Position numbers and translations under genes: made by a program
In this document: positions 1 to 7,639 of the stretch, in pieces
How positions within the stretch are numbered: the first letter of the stretch is position 1
Layout: every line of letters starts with the position of its first letter
NCBI GenBank assembly: GCA_937961295.1
Contig: CALGOK010000036.1
Location: 1-22,859, forward strand
Direction of reading: 5' to 3'
From: an uncultured Gemmatimonadota bacterium
GTDB taxonomy: Bacteria; Gemmatimonadota; Gemmatimonadetes; Gemmatimonadales; GWC2-71-9
DNA: 22,859 nucleotides
Notes under the pieces: generated by a model
Seen by the model: only the letters and a program-made list of their open reading frames with translations
What the model was told of the DNA's origin: nothing
The model's database searches: none

Positions 1-687
1 CCCCAGGTCTCTAACGGTAGGCGGCGCGCGCCGCCCACCAAGCAGTCGGCCTCCGACGGCTTGTTCTCGCGCCTATCCGGCACCACCACCGCGTTCGTGG
101 CGTCGCTGGCCACGGTGCTCTTCCTGACCTTCTTCCTGCTGGCGACCGCCCACCGCTTCCGCGAGAAGCTGGACCGGCTGCTGCCGGAGCAGCATCGCAG
201 CACGGTCACGGACGGGCTGGAGGAGATCCAGCGGCAGATGTCGCGCTACCTCTCCGGCGTGACGGCCATCAACATCGGCGTCGGCCTGGCGACCTACCTC
301 GCGATGCGGCTCGTGGGCATGCCGAATCCCGGGCTCTGGGCCGTGGTCGCCGGGGTGTTCAACTACATCCCGTACCTCGGCGCCGTCGTGACGGTGGGAG
401 TGATCTTCCTCGCCGGACTGGTCTCGTTCGACGAGCCGGGCCGCGCGGTGCTGGCGTCCGGCGCGTTCCTCGTGATCAACCTCATCGAGGCCTACCTCAT
501 CTCGCCGATGTTCCACGGCCGCCACCTGCCGCTCAATCCGGTGGCGATCTTCGGCGGGCTGCTCTTCTGGGGGTGGCTCTGGGGGGTCACAGGGGCGATC
601 CTCGCCGTGCCGCTCACCGTGTGCCTGAAGGTGATCGCCGATCGCGTCGAGCCGCTCAAGCCCGCGGGGGCGATGCTGGGTCCGTGA
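1..687 (+). CDS. AI-2E family transporter, C-terminal part (5' end outside window)
   Basis: The reading frame is open from base 1 to the TGA at 685-687, so the gene begins upstream; the visible part is about 228 codons. It has the look of the C-terminal half of AI-2E/PerM/YdiK-type permeases: a hydrophobic helix (VLFLTFFLLATAH), an amphipathic stretch with RFREKLDRLLP, then several membrane helices including FNYIPYLGAVVTVGVIF and LVINLIEAYLISPMFHGR. The segment PLNPVAIFGGLLFWGWLWG followed by GAILAVPLTVCLKVI is typical of the last two helices of this family. Such proteins sit in the inner membrane and export or exchange small solutes; the substrate cannot be told here. A TTG at 61 is probably only an internal codon. 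The gene is convergent with the next one and the two are separated by a heptamer hairpin. Family assignment is confident, function is not. Confidence 0.85.
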   Translation, partial: PQVSNGRRRAPPTKQSASDGLFSRLSGTTTAFVASLATVLFLTFFLLATAHRFREKLDRLLPEQHRSTVTDGLEEIQRQMSRYLSGVTAINIGVGLATYLAMRLVGMPNPGLWAVVAGVFNYIPYLGAVVTVGVIFLAGLVSFDEPGRAVLASGAFLVINLIEAYLISPMFHGRHLPLNPVAIFGGLLFWGWLWGVTGAILAVPLTVCLKVIADRVEPLKPAGAMLGP

Positions 688-690
688 CGG

Positions 691-773
691 GCAAGAGAGA
701 AGAGAGAAGAGAGAGGCGAATGGTGCACCGGTTTCCCGCGCTGCTCGCTTCTCTCTTCTCTCTTCTCTCTTTT
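691..773. repeat. Heptamer inverted repeat 1, terminator-like hairpin
   Basis: Three tandem copies of AAGAGAG (693-713) followed by AGGCGA face an inverted copy made of TTCTCTC-type units (747-773). Arms 693-719 and 747-773 pair at 26 of 27 positions around a loop of 27 bases. The repeat fills the gap between two convergent genes and its right arm runs into the stop codon of the minus-strand gene. The 3' end on the plus strand carries four T residues, so it could terminate transcription from both sides. It is one of seven heptamer loci in this window. Confidence 0.85.
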
Positions 774-2014
774 CAGCCTCCCTCGACCATCGCCAGCCGT
801 GCCTTGGCGTTGGAGTGGCCGGGCTGCAGTGCGAGCACGCGGCGGAACTGGGCGGCGGCCTTCTCTCCCTGGCCCGTGAATCGATAGGCCTCGCCGAGGT
901 GGTACTGGGCGTTGGCGTCGTCGGGATGATCGTTGGCCGCGAGCTCGAAGATGGCGAGTGCATCGGCGGCGCGCGCGGGGGTGAACATCGCGTACGCCGC
1001 GGCGATCGCCTCCCCGGCGACGAGGTCGTGCGGACGCGCCGCCTGGTACGCGCGGTAGGCTGATGCCACCGATTCCGGGCCCGGCGGAGCGGCGGCAATC
1101 ACGTCCGCGACGGTCACGATCCGGATGCGCCTGAGGAGCGAGCGCGCCGCGCCACCCGCCACGCCGTTGCCGCTCACCAGCTCGTTGATCCAGAGTTCGC
1201 GCGTCGCCGCCGACCAGGCAATCCCGTTCGGCTGGGTGAGCATCGCCTCGAGCGCCGGGCCGTCGGTGTGCCCCCGGGTACCGGTGCCGGCGATGACGCG
1301 CGAGCTGCCGTCGCGCTCGAGCCGGTACACCTGGTGGCCGCGGAACTTGGTCACGTAGAACCCGTTCCGCGCGAAGGTGATGTGGCCGTTGCCACCGCTC
1401 CCGGCGATGTCCGCGAACGCGCTCGCCGTGCCGTCCGGCGTGATCCGCACGACGGTGGTGTTGCTGAAGTTCACCACGTAGAGGTCGCCGAGGTCGTCGC
1501 GGGTGATGCCGTTGGGGCAGGCAAAGAGCGGCCCCGAGGCGAGCGTCGAGACCGCGCCGCCGGGAGCGATGCGCACGATCGCATTGGCATTGCAGGCACA
1601 GACGAACAGCGCCCCGTCGTCGCCCACCGCGATGCCCACCGGCCCGGCCACCCCCGAGTCGGCGATCACCGTCGCCGACCCGTCGCGCGCGATCCGCGAG
1701 ACGTAGTTGCCGGTGAAGCTCGACTGATAGAGCTCGCCGTGCGGCCCGATGGCGTTGCCCGATGCCCCGTACAGTCCGTCGGCGTGGGGCTCCACCCCCA
1801 CACCCGGCGTGAAGCGCCACACGGTGTTGCGGAAGTTGGCGTGGTACACGTAGCCGAGTCCGTCGACCATCACGCCGCCGACGGCACCGAAGTGCGGCAG
1901 CGAATCGCCGTCGACCACGGTGGTGATGGTGTCGGGCGGCACGGTGACCTGGGCAGACGCGGTGGCGGTGACGACGGCGAGGACGGGGATCGCTCGGGAC
2001 AGCGGTGCGAACAT
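773..2014 (-). CDS. Secreted NHL-repeat beta-propeller protein with C-terminal TPR
   Basis: 413 residues. The ATG at 2014 is chosen because a GGAGGA Shine-Dalgarno lies 4 bases before it; a GTG at 2032 would place that motif inside the gene. The N terminus is a signal peptide (residues 1 to about 22, ending TATASAQ). Residues about 40-290 contain repeated blades of the NHL/SMP-30 type, each ending in a strand such as VWRFTPG, VSRIARDG, IVRIAPGG, VVRITPDG or VYRLERDG. The last 100 residues look like two or three tetratricopeptide helices pairs (DDANAQYHLGEAYRFTGQG, then KAAAQFRRVLALQPGHSNAK). Propellers of this kind bind ligands or act as hydrolases or lactonases; no catalytic residues can be named. 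It is probably periplasmic or extracellular. It is divergent from the NagB-type gene and stands alone on its strand. Confidence 0.85.
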   Translation of the reverse strand: MFAPLSRAIPVLAVVTATASAQVTVPPDTITTVVDGDSLPHFGAVGGVMVDGLGYVYHANFRNTVWRFTPGVGVEPHADGLYGASGNAIGPHGELYQSSFTGNYVSRIARDGSATVIADSGVAGPVGIAVGDDGALFVCACNANAIVRIAPGGAVSTLASGPLFACPNGITRDDLGDLYVVNFSNTTVVRITPDGTASAFADIAGSGGNGHITFARNGFYVTKFRGHQVYRLERDGSSRVIAGTGTRGHTDGPALEAMLTQPNGIAWSAATRELWINELVSGNGVAGGAARSLLRRIRIVTVADVIAAAPPGPESVASAYRAYQAARPHDLVAGEAIAAAYAMFTPARAADALAIFELAANDHPDDANAQYHLGEAYRFTGQGEKAAAQFRRVLALQPGHSNAKARLAMVEGG

Positions 2015-2082
2015 CGGCTCCTCCGGTTGCACGGCGGTACGCAGGGGCGCGCGGTGAGTTTCGCGGCGTGGCAGAGAGTGGT

Positions 2083-2203
2083 TAGAAGCGAACAGCGAAC
2101 AGCGAACAGCCCGGCTGGGGTAGCCCTCCTCGTTGATCTCCCTGGGCGGGATACTGGCCAGGCGCCTCGCTGTTCGCTGCTCGCTGTTCGCTGTTCGCTG
2201 TTA
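2083..2203. repeat. Heptamer inverted repeat 2 between divergent genes
   Basis: The left arm holds three exact GAACAGC units (2090-2110) preceded by a degenerate one. The right arm holds five units of GCTGTTC type (2169-2203), the second reading GCTGCTC and the last GCTGTTA. The arms are reverse complements separated by about 58 bases. The element lies in the 222-base gap between two divergently transcribed genes, so it lies upstream of both and cannot terminate either. It would appear in the 5' leader of whichever gene has a promoter beyond it, or could act as DNA. Confidence 0.85.
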
Positions 2204-2235
2204 CCTTCACCTTGTCATCACACCGGAGCCCCCGC

Positions 2236-4089
2236 GTGGATCCCTTCCGCCGCCTCGAGCGCATTCCTGTCGAGATTCTCGATCCACCCGACCGACTCGC
2301 CCGCGCCGTTGCCGAGCGGATCGCGCGGCTGATCAGGGAGCGCGCCGCCGCCGGCCAGCGCGCGGTGCTGGGGCTGGCCACCGGATCCACGCCGGTGGGC
2401 GTCTACCGCGAGCTGGTGCGGATGCACCGCGACGAGGGGCTGTCGTTCGCGAACGTCGAGACCTTCAACCTCGACGAGTACTGGCCGATGGATCCCGCCT
2501 CGGTGCACTCGTATCACCGCTTCATGCGCGAGCACCTGTTCGACCTGGTCGACCTCGACCCGGCGCGCTGCCACGTGCCGCGCGGCGACATCCCGCGCGA
2601 GGCGGTGGCCGACGAATGTGCGCGCTACGAGGCGCGGATCCGCGAGGCCGGCGGGATCGACCTGCAGCTGCTCGGCATCGGCAAGACCGGCCACATCGGC
2701 TTCAACGAGCCCGGCTCGGGCGCCGAGTCACGGACCCGGTTCGTGACGCTGGACACGATCACCCGGCGCGACGCGGCGGCCGACTTCTTCGGCGAGCAGA
2801 ACGTGCCGCGCCACGCCGTGACGATGGGTGTCGCGACGATCCTCGAGGCGCGCGAGATCATCCTCCTCGCCACCGGCGAGCACAAGGCGATGATCCTGCG
2901 CCGGTCGGTGGAGGGCGATGTCGACCATGCGGTGGCGGCCACGTTCCTGCAGCGCCACCCGGCGGTGACGATCTACGCCGACGAGGCGGCCGCGGCGGAG
3001 CTCACCCGGATCGCCACGCCGTGGTTGCTCGACGAGGTGACCTGGACGCCCGAGCTGGAGCTCAAGGCGGTGACCTGGCTGTCGCTCACCACCGCGAAGG
3101 CGATCCTCAAGCTCACCGAGCACGACTATACCGAGCACCACCTCGGGCCGCTGCTCGCCAGGCACGGGGAGCCGGGGGTGGTGAACGGGAAGATCTTCAA
3201 CACGCTGGGCGCCAAGATCCGGGGCCGCTCGAAGCTGCCCAGGGAGAAGACGGTGATCTGCTTCTCACCGCACCCCGACGACGACGTGATCTCCGCCGGC
3301 GGGATCCTGCGCAAGCTGCAGCTCAACGACAACCGGATCATCGTGGGCTACTGCACCAGCGGCAACATCGCCGTGTTCGACCACGACGTGCGGCGCTACG
3401 TCGACGTGCTCGAGCGGCTCGCCGCCGACGAGCACCTCGGTCGCCGCCGCGTCGACGCCCTCTCCGCGCGGGTGCGCGAGTTCCTCGGCGCCAAGGCGCC
3501 CGGCGAGATCGATACCGAGGAGGTGCTCGACCTCAAGCGGATCATCCGCGAGGCGGAGGCGGTGAGCGGGATCGAGACGCTGGGCATCCCGGCGAGCGGC
3601 GCGCGGTTCCTCGACCTGCCGTTCTACCAGACCGGCAAGGTGAAGAAGGATCCGATCGGCCCCGAGGACGTGCGGATCGTCCGCGAGCTGCTCGAGGAGG
3701 TCCGGCCCGACCTGGTGCTGGTGGCCGGCGACCTCTCCGATCCGCACGGCACCCACCGGCTCTGCAAGGACGCCATCGACGCCGCGCTGCTCGAGGCGTA
3801 TCCCGATGCGTCGGGTCGGCCGGAGGTGTGGCTCTACCGTGGTGCGTGGCAGGAGTGGCCGGTGACCGAGGCGACCTGGCTGGTGCCGCTGGCGCAGGAA
3901 GAGCTCAAGCTCAAGATCCAGGCGATCTTCAAGCACCAGTCGCAGAAGGATTCTGCGCCGTTCCCGGGCCAGGACGACCGCGAGTTCTGGCAGCGGGTGG
4001 AGCATCGCAACAAGGAGACGGCGGCGATCCTCGACCGGCTCGGGCTGGCGGAATACTTCGCGATGGAAGCGTACGTGGTCGCACCATAG
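2236..4089 (+). CDS. Glucosamine-6-phosphate deaminase (NagB-like) fused to a PIG-L/LmbE deacetylase domain
   Basis: 617 residues from a GTG at 2236 that has GGAG 7 bases upstream; an in-frame TTG at 2212 has no ribosome site. Residues about 5-265 match NagB, which turns glucosamine-6-phosphate into fructose-6-phosphate and ammonia: GLATGSTPVGVYREL near 46, FNLDEYW near 77 with the proton-transfer Asp, and GIGKTGHIGFNEPGS near 147. In Escherichia coli NagB the last motif reads GNDGH; here the Asp141 equivalent is Thr151, while His153 and Glu158 are kept. Residues about 337-560 form a PIG-L/LmbE-type metal-dependent deacetylase with HPDDD at 346-350 and SDPHGTHR near 501. N-acetylglucosamine-type deacetylases use these motifs for zinc. 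The same fusion is, from memory, annotated as NagB-like in Bacteroidota. A plausible role is coupled deacetylation and deamination of amino sugars, cytosolic since there is no signal peptide. The exact substrate is uncertain. Confidence 0.9.
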   Translation: MDPFRRLERIPVEILDPPDRLARAVAERIARLIRERAAAGQRAVLGLATGSTPVGVYRELVRMHRDEGLSFANVETFNLDEYWPMDPASVHSYHRFMREHLFDLVDLDPARCHVPRGDIPREAVADECARYEARIREAGGIDLQLLGIGKTGHIGFNEPGSGAESRTRFVTLDTITRRDAAADFFGEQNVPRHAVTMGVATILEAREIILLATGEHKAMILRRSVEGDVDHAVAATFLQRHPAVTIYADEAAAAELTRIATPWLLDEVTWTPELELKAVTWLSLTTAKAILKLTEHDYTEHHLGPLLARHGEPGVVNGKIFNTLGAKIRGRSKLPREKTVICFSPHPDDDVISAGGILRKLQLNDNRIIVGYCTSGNIAVFDHDVRRYVDVLERLAADEHLGRRRVDALSARVREFLGAKAPGEIDTEEVLDLKRIIREAEAVSGIETLGIPASGARFLDLPFYQTGKVKKDPIGPEDVRIVRELLEEVRPDLVLVAGDLSDPHGTHRLCKDAIDAALLEAYPDASGRPEVWLYRGAWQEWPVTEATWLVPLAQEELKLKIQAIFKHQSQKDSAPFPGQDDREFWQRVEHRNKETAAILDRLGLAEYFAMEAYVVAP

Positions 4090-4103
4090 GGGCGACCACG
4101 CAC

Positions 4104-4165
4104 GCCCCGCCCCCGCAGGGCGGCGGGGCCTCGTCGCAGGTGACCCCGCGGCGCCCCGTGGGGTC
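4104..4165. terminator. Tandem GC-rich hairpins after the NagB/PIG-L gene
   Basis: Two stem-loops follow the stop codon within 80 bases. The first pairs GCCCCGCC (4104-4111) with GGCGGGGC (4122-4129) and continues inward with CCC/GGG. The second pairs GACCCC (4142-4147) with GGGGTC (4160-4165). There is no T run, so this may be an attenuating or 3'-protecting structure rather than a classical intrinsic terminator. The next gene starts 32 bases downstream in the same direction. Confidence 0.5.
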
Positions 4166-4196
4166 GCAGGGGCATCCACATCCAGTGAGTGGTGCC

Positions 4197-5624
4197 ATGG
4201 CAAGAGCTGCAGGCCGACCCCTTGCGGCATTCGTGCTGATGCTTGCGCTCGGTTGCGGGGCGGAGCCGTTGCCGGTTCCCGGCGGGAACGGGGAGGAGCA
4301 GGCGACTGGCTTCGTGCGCGTGGCGATCGAGCACCTCGATGCCGATGCCCCACCGGAGCTGTTCCGCTTCCGGCTGGATCAGTCGGCCGAGCTCGCTCAG
4401 CTCGCTCCGGGACTCGTGGTGACTCGCGAGGTGCCGATCGGGACGCGGACCCTCACGCTGATCTCGCCGGACCCCGGGTGTGCCGACGTCGCTTCACCGC
4501 ACCGCACAGTCACGATCACTCCGGGTGGCACGACAGATGTCACGTTTCGGGTGCGTTGCGACGGCCGGTTCGGCTCGCTGCGCGTGACGGTGCGCACCCT
4601 CGGCGTGGAGCCCGACACCGACGGCTATCGCCTGCGGGTCGGTGCCGACGGCCCACGCGCACTCGATCCGGACGGCGTGCTGGTGGTCGAACGCATCCTG
4701 GCCGGGCCGATCAGCCTGCACGAACTCGCGGGGGTCGCGCCGAACTGCGCGGTGCAGGACGAGGTCACCGGACGCGTGGTACCGACGCCCTCGTGGAACG
4801 TCACGATCACGCCGCGGAGCCAGGTCTCGGTGCCGATCACCATCGCGTGCCATCCGACGGCACGCAACCGGATCTTCGCCCACAACAAGACCACCGGCGC
4901 GCTGCTGGTGGTGCACCCCGATGGCAGCGGGCTTGCCGAGCTCGACCTGCGCGGCAAGTACGTGCCCGGGGACTACGCCCTGTCACCCGACGGGACCAGG
5001 GTGGCGGTGGCCTACGGCAATGGGAATGACGGGCCGGGGCTGCTGGGCTACCAGGGGGTCCGGATCATGTTCCTCGACGGGACCGTGATCGCGGAGACGT
5101 TCTCGGAGCACGGTGGCGTGCGGCGGCCACGGTGGAGCCGAGACAATCGTTACGTCGTTGCCAAGTCGCGCGACCACTTCATCCTGGCGACCCGAGCCGA
5201 CGGCACCGACCAGCGTGTGGTGCGTCCGGGGTTCGATCCCGACCTGTACTCCGCCAATGGGCCGCTGCTCTTCACTGGTTCGTGTACCCAGCTTGCCAAC
5301 GGGCTCGATCAGCCGAGCAGGTGGGTGGAGCCGTTGTGCGGCGAGTACCCCACGTGGTCTCCCGACGGGACGCGCATCGCCCACACCTGCCGCGACGCGG
5401 CACTCGAGTCGGAGCACCAGCTGTGTGTGTCCACCCTGTCGGGGGTGACCCGCATCCTCACCAGCGGGCCGTTGCTCAACGCGTTCCCGGCCTGGTCGTC
5501 CGACGGCACCCGCCTGGTGTACTGGAACCAGGCCGGGATCCACGTCATCGACGCCGATGGGAGCGGTGCGCCGACGTGGCTGCCGTTCCCGGCCGGTTCG
5601 GTGATGCCGCAGTGGAGCTGGTAG
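4197..5624 (+). CDS. TolB-like WD40/PD40 beta-propeller lipoprotein
   Basis: 475 residues from the ATG at 4197. The N terminus is a lipoprotein signal (hydrophobic FVLMLALGC with the lipid-accepting Cys at residue 20), so the protein is probably anchored to a membrane facing the periplasm or outside. Residues about 35-220 look like two beta-sandwich modules with repeated VTITPGGTTDV and VTITPRSQVSV edges. Residues about 225-475 form a TolB/PD40 propeller: DYALSPDGTRVAVAYG, RRPRWSRDNRYVVAKS, YPTWSPDGTRIAHTC, FPAWSSDGTRLVYWN and a final strand MPQWSW. PD40 propellers are protein-interaction platforms, and no enzyme site is seen. No convincing ribosome site precedes the ATG, so the start is less certain than the rest. 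It ends only 21 bases before the convergent minus-strand gene. Confidence 0.85.
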   Translation: MARAAGRPLAAFVLMLALGCGAEPLPVPGGNGEEQATGFVRVAIEHLDADAPPELFRFRLDQSAELAQLAPGLVVTREVPIGTRTLTLISPDPGCADVASPHRTVTITPGGTTDVTFRVRCDGRFGSLRVTVRTLGVEPDTDGYRLRVGADGPRALDPDGVLVVERILAGPISLHELAGVAPNCAVQDEVTGRVVPTPSWNVTITPRSQVSVPITIACHPTARNRIFAHNKTTGALLVVHPDGSGLAELDLRGKYVPGDYALSPDGTRVAVAYGNGNDGPGLLGYQGVRIMFLDGTVIAETFSEHGGVRRPRWSRDNRYVVAKSRDHFILATRADGTDQRVVRPGFDPDLYSANGPLLFTGSCTQLANGLDQPSRWVEPLCGEYPTWSPDGTRIAHTCRDAALESEHQLCVSTLSGVTRILTSGPLLNAFPAWSSDGTRLVYWNQAGIHVIDADGSGAPTWLPFPAGSVMPQWSW

Positions 5625-5645
5625 TCGCCGGGGGCCTGCGACCAG

Positions 5646-6233
5646 CTACCCCTTCCTCGCCGTGAAGCGGCCTGGGGGAGCGTAGGGCTGATCGAGGTAT
5701 CGCGGGTCGTCGGTCGCGCTGGTTCGCCCCCGCATCTCCACCCCACCCAGCACCTCGTCAAGCGTGGTGATTCCGCAGGTCTCATTGCGGACGCCCACCA
5801 GCCCGACGGGGGTGCGAGTCTCGAATCGCATGATGGCGCAGAGCAACGTTCGGAAGGCGACTACTTGGGTGCCCGCCAACTCGTGCGTGAAGCTTGGCGT
5901 CTGGGTTCCGGAACAAGCGAGGGAGCCGCTCGACAACCGCGCCGCGAGGTACCAGGGTCCGTCACGGCGCACTGACCCGTTCGACTGGTCCGCGGTTGGT
6001 GGGATCGGTTCGGTCATCTCGCGCCGTGCCTCCCGCACCGTGCACGTCAGCGTGTCGCTGGAGAACAGCCGCGGCAACCGGAACTCGGCTTCGTAGCTCC
6101 AGTTCCCCAGCATGGCGTAGACGTCCTCGTCCGGGCTCGCGGTGCCGATCAGGTGCGGACCGGGATCGCTGCAGGCGCTGTTCGCGACCAGCGCCGCCGC
6201 GGTGAACAGGACTGCCTTGGTACTCGCTCGCAT
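5646..6233 (-). CDS. Small exported lipoprotein-like protein of unknown function
   Basis: 195 residues from the ATG at 6233, which has GGAGGA 4 bases upstream; the frame is open further upstream but that part is not coding in character. The N terminus (MRASTKAVLFTAAALVANSAC) is a signal peptide with a possible lipobox and Cys near residue 21. The mature part has a glycosylhydrolase-like tryptophan pair only at GNWSYEAEF and is otherwise a beta-rich small domain with cysteines in LTCTV, LACSG, LLCAIM and ETCGI that could form two disulfides. I do not recognise a family. It is the downstream member of a minus-strand pair with the gene at 6305-6826, separated by 71 bases. Confidence 0.75.
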   Translation of the reverse strand: MRASTKAVLFTAAALVANSACSDPGPHLIGTASPDEDVYAMLGNWSYEAEFRLPRLFSSDTLTCTVREARREMTEPIPPTADQSNGSVRRDGPWYLAARLSSGSLACSGTQTPSFTHELAGTQVVAFRTLLCAIMRFETRTPVGLVGVRNETCGITTLDEVLGGVEMRGRTSATDDPRYLDQPYAPPGRFTARKG

Positions 6234-6304
6234 CGCTCCTCCGGGGTGAGACCGACCGCCATTGAGTCGGCAGCCCGGTACGTGAGTCGTCAAGGTCCCG
6301 ATCC

Positions 6305-6826
6305 TCAGAACCGGAACCGGAGGCCCGCGCTCCTGGCCCGGACCGCGACCCCTAGCCGCGATTGCTCGCCGGTCGGCCCGATCGCCCGCCACTCCGCACC
6401 GGGCGCCGCGATCCACCCGATCAGGAATCCCAGGCTGGCGCCGGTCATGCCGAGCGCCACCGCCTTCTCCTGGGCCGAGAAGCTGATCCAGCCGGGCGGA
6501 TCGTCGCCCTGCGCCAGCCCGATGCCACCGCCGATCACCAGCCCGACAACGGCTCCGAGAAAACGCCCGGACGACTTCCGGCTCGCGCGGGTCATGACGG
6601 CAAGGCCAGTCGCGTCGCGCGACACGGTGAGCGTGTCGCCCTTGCGCGCAAGCGACACCCGGAGCGGTCCATCACGGGTGGGGGATGCGATGAGGGTGCC
6701 CTGGCGCCAGGTCCGTCCCTCGCGCCACCGGACCACCTGGTCCTGGTGCAGGTCGGCCACGTCCTGCCCGTGGAGCGGCGCTTGAATCCCGACGGCCAGC
6801 ACAAGCATCAGCGATCGCGACCACAT
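6305..6826 (-). CDS. Small exported protein with glycine-rich membrane segments
   Basis: 173 residues; the ATG at 6826 is preceded by GGGAG at a good distance. Residues 1-21 (ending PLHGQ) look like a signal peptide. Residues about 22-75 form a short beta-rich domain (VVRWREGRTW, LRVSLARKGDTLTVS). Two glycine-rich hydrophobic segments follow (FLGAVVGLVIGGGIGLAQG and VALGMTGASLGFLIGWIAAPG), a helical-hairpin pattern like that of glycine-zipper proteins. The C terminus ends in aromatic-alternating LRFRF, a signature often seen at the last strand of outer-membrane proteins. Function is unknown. It probably shares a transcript with the downstream minus-strand lipoprotein gene. Confidence 0.75.
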   Translation of the reverse strand: MWSRSLMLVLAVGIQAPLHGQDVADLHQDQVVRWREGRTWRQGTLIASPTRDGPLRVSLARKGDTLTVSRDATGLAVMTRASRKSSGRFLGAVVGLVIGGGIGLAQGDDPPGWISFSAQEKAVALGMTGASLGFLIGWIAAPGAEWRAIGPTGEQSRLGVAVRARSAGLRFRF

Positions 6827-6951
6827 GGGGTCTCCCGGTTGACGACATCGGGACGGTGTGCGGCCGGCGTCAAGTCGCGGTCAAGCGCCGCACTTCCCGC
6901 GCCGCCCGTGGTGCGACATTATTGCCGATCCCCAACCCATCGAGGATCACC

Positions 6952-7545
6952 GTGCTCCATCGGTACTGGCGCCTCCTGCTCGCTGTCGGCGGCGTGATGA
7001 TCGTCATCGGCGGGCCGATGCACCCGGGTGGCACCATGGCGGAGATGCTCGCCGATCCGGCGTGGATCCCGTCGCACGCGTGGGTGCTGGCAGGGCTGGT
7101 GGCCCTGTCGCTGGCGTTCCTGGGATTCTGGCGCAACGTGGCCTCGAGCCCCGCGATGCGCCGCTGGGCCGGCCTGGCCTTCTGGGGGACGCTGCTCCAG
7201 ACCGTCGAGATGATCTTCCACCACTTCTCCTACCTCGATCTCGACCGTCTCCTGGCGGGTCAGGCGACACCGATCCTCACGATCCACCTGGCCCTTGCGC
7301 TGGTGGTGTACCCGCTCTTTGCAGTCCTGGTGGTTGGTGCGATCCTGGTCGGGGTCCGCACCGGGGAGCTGGGCCGAGGCTGGTTTGCACCACTCGGGGT
7401 GGTCGGTGCGATGGCGCACGGCCTGGCGCCGTTGCTCGTCCTCACCTTCGAGATCGAGCAGGCGCGAATCCTCTTCCCCATGGTGATGCTGTTCGCGATC
7501 TGGAGTGTGCTCACGGCGATCTTCCCCCGCCGCAAGGAGGGCTAG
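6952..7545 (+). CDS. Multi-pass membrane protein of unknown function
   Basis: 197 residues. The GTG at 6952 is chosen because GAGG lies 6 bases before it and the protein then starts just ahead of the first membrane helix (MLHRYWRLLLAVGGVMIVIGG). About six hydrophobic helices are visible, the others being around AWVLAGLVALSLAFLGFW, WAGLAFWGTLLQTVEMIF, IHLALALVVYPLFAVLVVGA, FAPLGVVGAMAHGLAPLLVL and ILFPMVMLFAIWSVLTAIF. Histidines cluster in MHPGG near residue 23, IFHHFSYLDLD in the middle and AHGLAP, which might bind a metal or haem, but this is speculation. It ends with a positively charged tail (RRKEG). I do not recognise the family. It lies 94 bases upstream of the phzF-like gene on the same strand. 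Confidence 0.8.
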   Translation: MLHRYWRLLLAVGGVMIVIGGPMHPGGTMAEMLADPAWIPSHAWVLAGLVALSLAFLGFWRNVASSPAMRRWAGLAFWGTLLQTVEMIFHHFSYLDLDRLLAGQATPILTIHLALALVVYPLFAVLVVGAILVGVRTGELGRGWFAPLGVVGAMAHGLAPLLVLTFEIEQARILFPMVMLFAIWSVLTAIFPRRKEG

Positions 7546-7639
7546 CGGGCAGGGCCCATGGCAGGCTGGCCGCCGGAAACCGCCGGCGACCCTCCGGCGT
7601 TCTGGGTGCAGCTCTGCCCACCCCGCACCAGGACCCCCG

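Noticed and set aside
2133..5624. A single 1163-codon plus-strand protein
   Set aside because: The first 688 codons are an Arg-rich shadow of the NagB/PIG-L gene in another frame. Only the part from the ATG at 4197, with its lipoprotein signal and propeller, is real.
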